Source: Oryzias latipes
Taxonomy: Eukaryota > Chordata > Actinopteri > Beloniformes > Adrianichthyidae
DNA: 64,000 nt
Direction of reading: 5' to 3'
Assembly (NCBI RefSeq): GCF_002234675.1
Contig: NC_019859.2
Span: forward strand, 28,143,973 to 28,207,972
Shown: positions 63,101 to 64,000 of the stretch, piece after piece
Numbering within the stretch: position 1 is the stretch's first letter
Layout of the letters: every line of letters begins with the position of its first letter
The notes under the pieces: generated by a model
Seen by the model: the letters and a program-made list of their open reading frames with translations, nothing else
Told to the model about the DNA's origin: nothing
Databases searched by the model: none
Translations under genes and position numbers: made by a program

Positions 63101-64000
63101 TATGTGTATATGACGTGTTTGTACTTTATGCTGCACAAAAGTTTATTTATGATTTTGAGTAACTACACTGTCTATCTGATCTAATCAATTGTAATTATTT
63201 TGAAAATATTTATAAATCATAACTATAATGTTATATACCTTCTCAGAGCCAAAAACATTTTCAAGATTTTTACAGAAAAGCATTTCAGTGGGTTCACAAA
63301 AGGTCTTCCAGAAGACGAGGACCACACATCAGGTCGGAATCTCGTGATCAGAACCATTGGCGCAAACTACACCCACAGCAATGAAGAGAATTGCCTGTGG
63401 GGGGTCGAGGAAGTTGTTTCATAACTGAGATGAATCAGGAAGTGCCTTCTCATTGCAGTGCTGACTGCAGCTGCCACCTGCTACCTGCCTTGGTTTGGTT
63501 TGGATCATGATCATCTGCTGATTGCCCCCAACACCTGTGCTCCTGATCGACCCATGGTAGCAGTCAGAGTCCAGCAGGATGGGCTCCAGACTGAAGTAGG
63601 TGGAAAGTTTTGACTTTTTCTTTCTGCCTGATAGCTTTGTAGTTGTGGTTTTTATAACTTCCTCTCGCAGTTGCACAGGAAGTTTTCTGCAGCAGCACTG
63701 ATGTCAGCATGAAAATATAATGCACACACTCCTACGTAAAACTTTCAACAAACTTGAATGTTTTATACACTTAGCAGTGTGTTTGGCAGCACATGTTATA
63801 AGTGTCTGTGTCACAAGCTTTTTCTGCATAAAATGGGACTTGTACTTTCTCGTCAGAAAAAACCCGGAGAGAAACTTCATCTGGTTCTTTGAAGCGTTAT
63901 GTCCTGTGACCAGAGACAAAGGTGAGCGCTCTTTATAAAGTGTGTAAAGTGTCTCAGTGAAACAGCAACAGAGCTTTCTCCAAGTTCTTGTCAGGTTCGA
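63101..64000 (+). other. Possible exons of an unidentified gene at the right edge
   Basis: TTGCAG at 63461 opens a frame giving LTAAATCYLPWFG and ending near GAAGTAGGTGG at 63598. TCGTCAG near 63855 opens a frame giving NPERNFIWFFEAL and CPVTRDK before GTGAGC at about 63921. Both have splice-like borders, but their phases do not join directly and neither sequence was recognised. Coding status is therefore uncertain. Confidence 0.3.

Overview
The window is nuclear DNA from a teleost fish, most likely a percomorph. The evidence is vertebrate-type spliced genes with GT-AG introns, AT-rich introns full of short DNA transposons, fish-type Tc1, hAT and IS3EU-like elements, and a gene set matching human 17q25.3 (B3GNTL1, SLC25A10). 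I cannot name the species.

Layout. 1-1930: foldback repeat with long inverted arms, running off the left edge. 1960-3650: BEL/Pao pol fossil. 4413-10921: a 6.5 kb IS3EU-like DNA transposon with a 6-bp target duplication, about 530-bp inverted repeats, a spliced integrase-like gene on the minus strand and two younger hAT insertions inside it. 15340-25234: B3GNTL1 (queuosine-tRNA galactosyltransferase), plus strand, first exon not found; its last intron holds a decayed Tc1 copy. 29380-32878: an intact GIMAP/AIG1-type GTPase gene with a tiny first coding exon. 38198-41882: a three-layer nest (solo LTR, interrupted by a BED-finger hAT element, itself interrupted by another solo LTR). 43784-44269: a Tc1 fragment. 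45237-59502: SLC25A10, the mitochondrial dicarboxylate carrier, complete in 11 coding exons with a perfect NRF-1 motif upstream. Its 8.6 kb first intron is packed with hAT elements, a 119-bp AT tract flanked by perfect hairpins, and a degenerate repeat found in both orientations. 60990-63100: two adjacent MITEs and a Tc1-like element. The last 900 bases hold possible exons of an unidentified gene.

How the genes relate. The three host genes are all on the plus strand and form no operon. B3GNTL1 acts in tRNA wobble-base modification, SLC25A10 in mitochondrial metabolite exchange and the GIMAP in lymphocyte or vesicle GTPase biology. B3GNTL1 and SLC25A10 share a conserved chromosomal neighbourhood with mammals; the GIMAP between them is a fish-specific placement as far as I know. 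I saw no clear undescribed defence or metabolic system. The most unusual content is the nested transposon architecture, especially an IS3EU-like element in which a hAT landed exactly on a splice donor.
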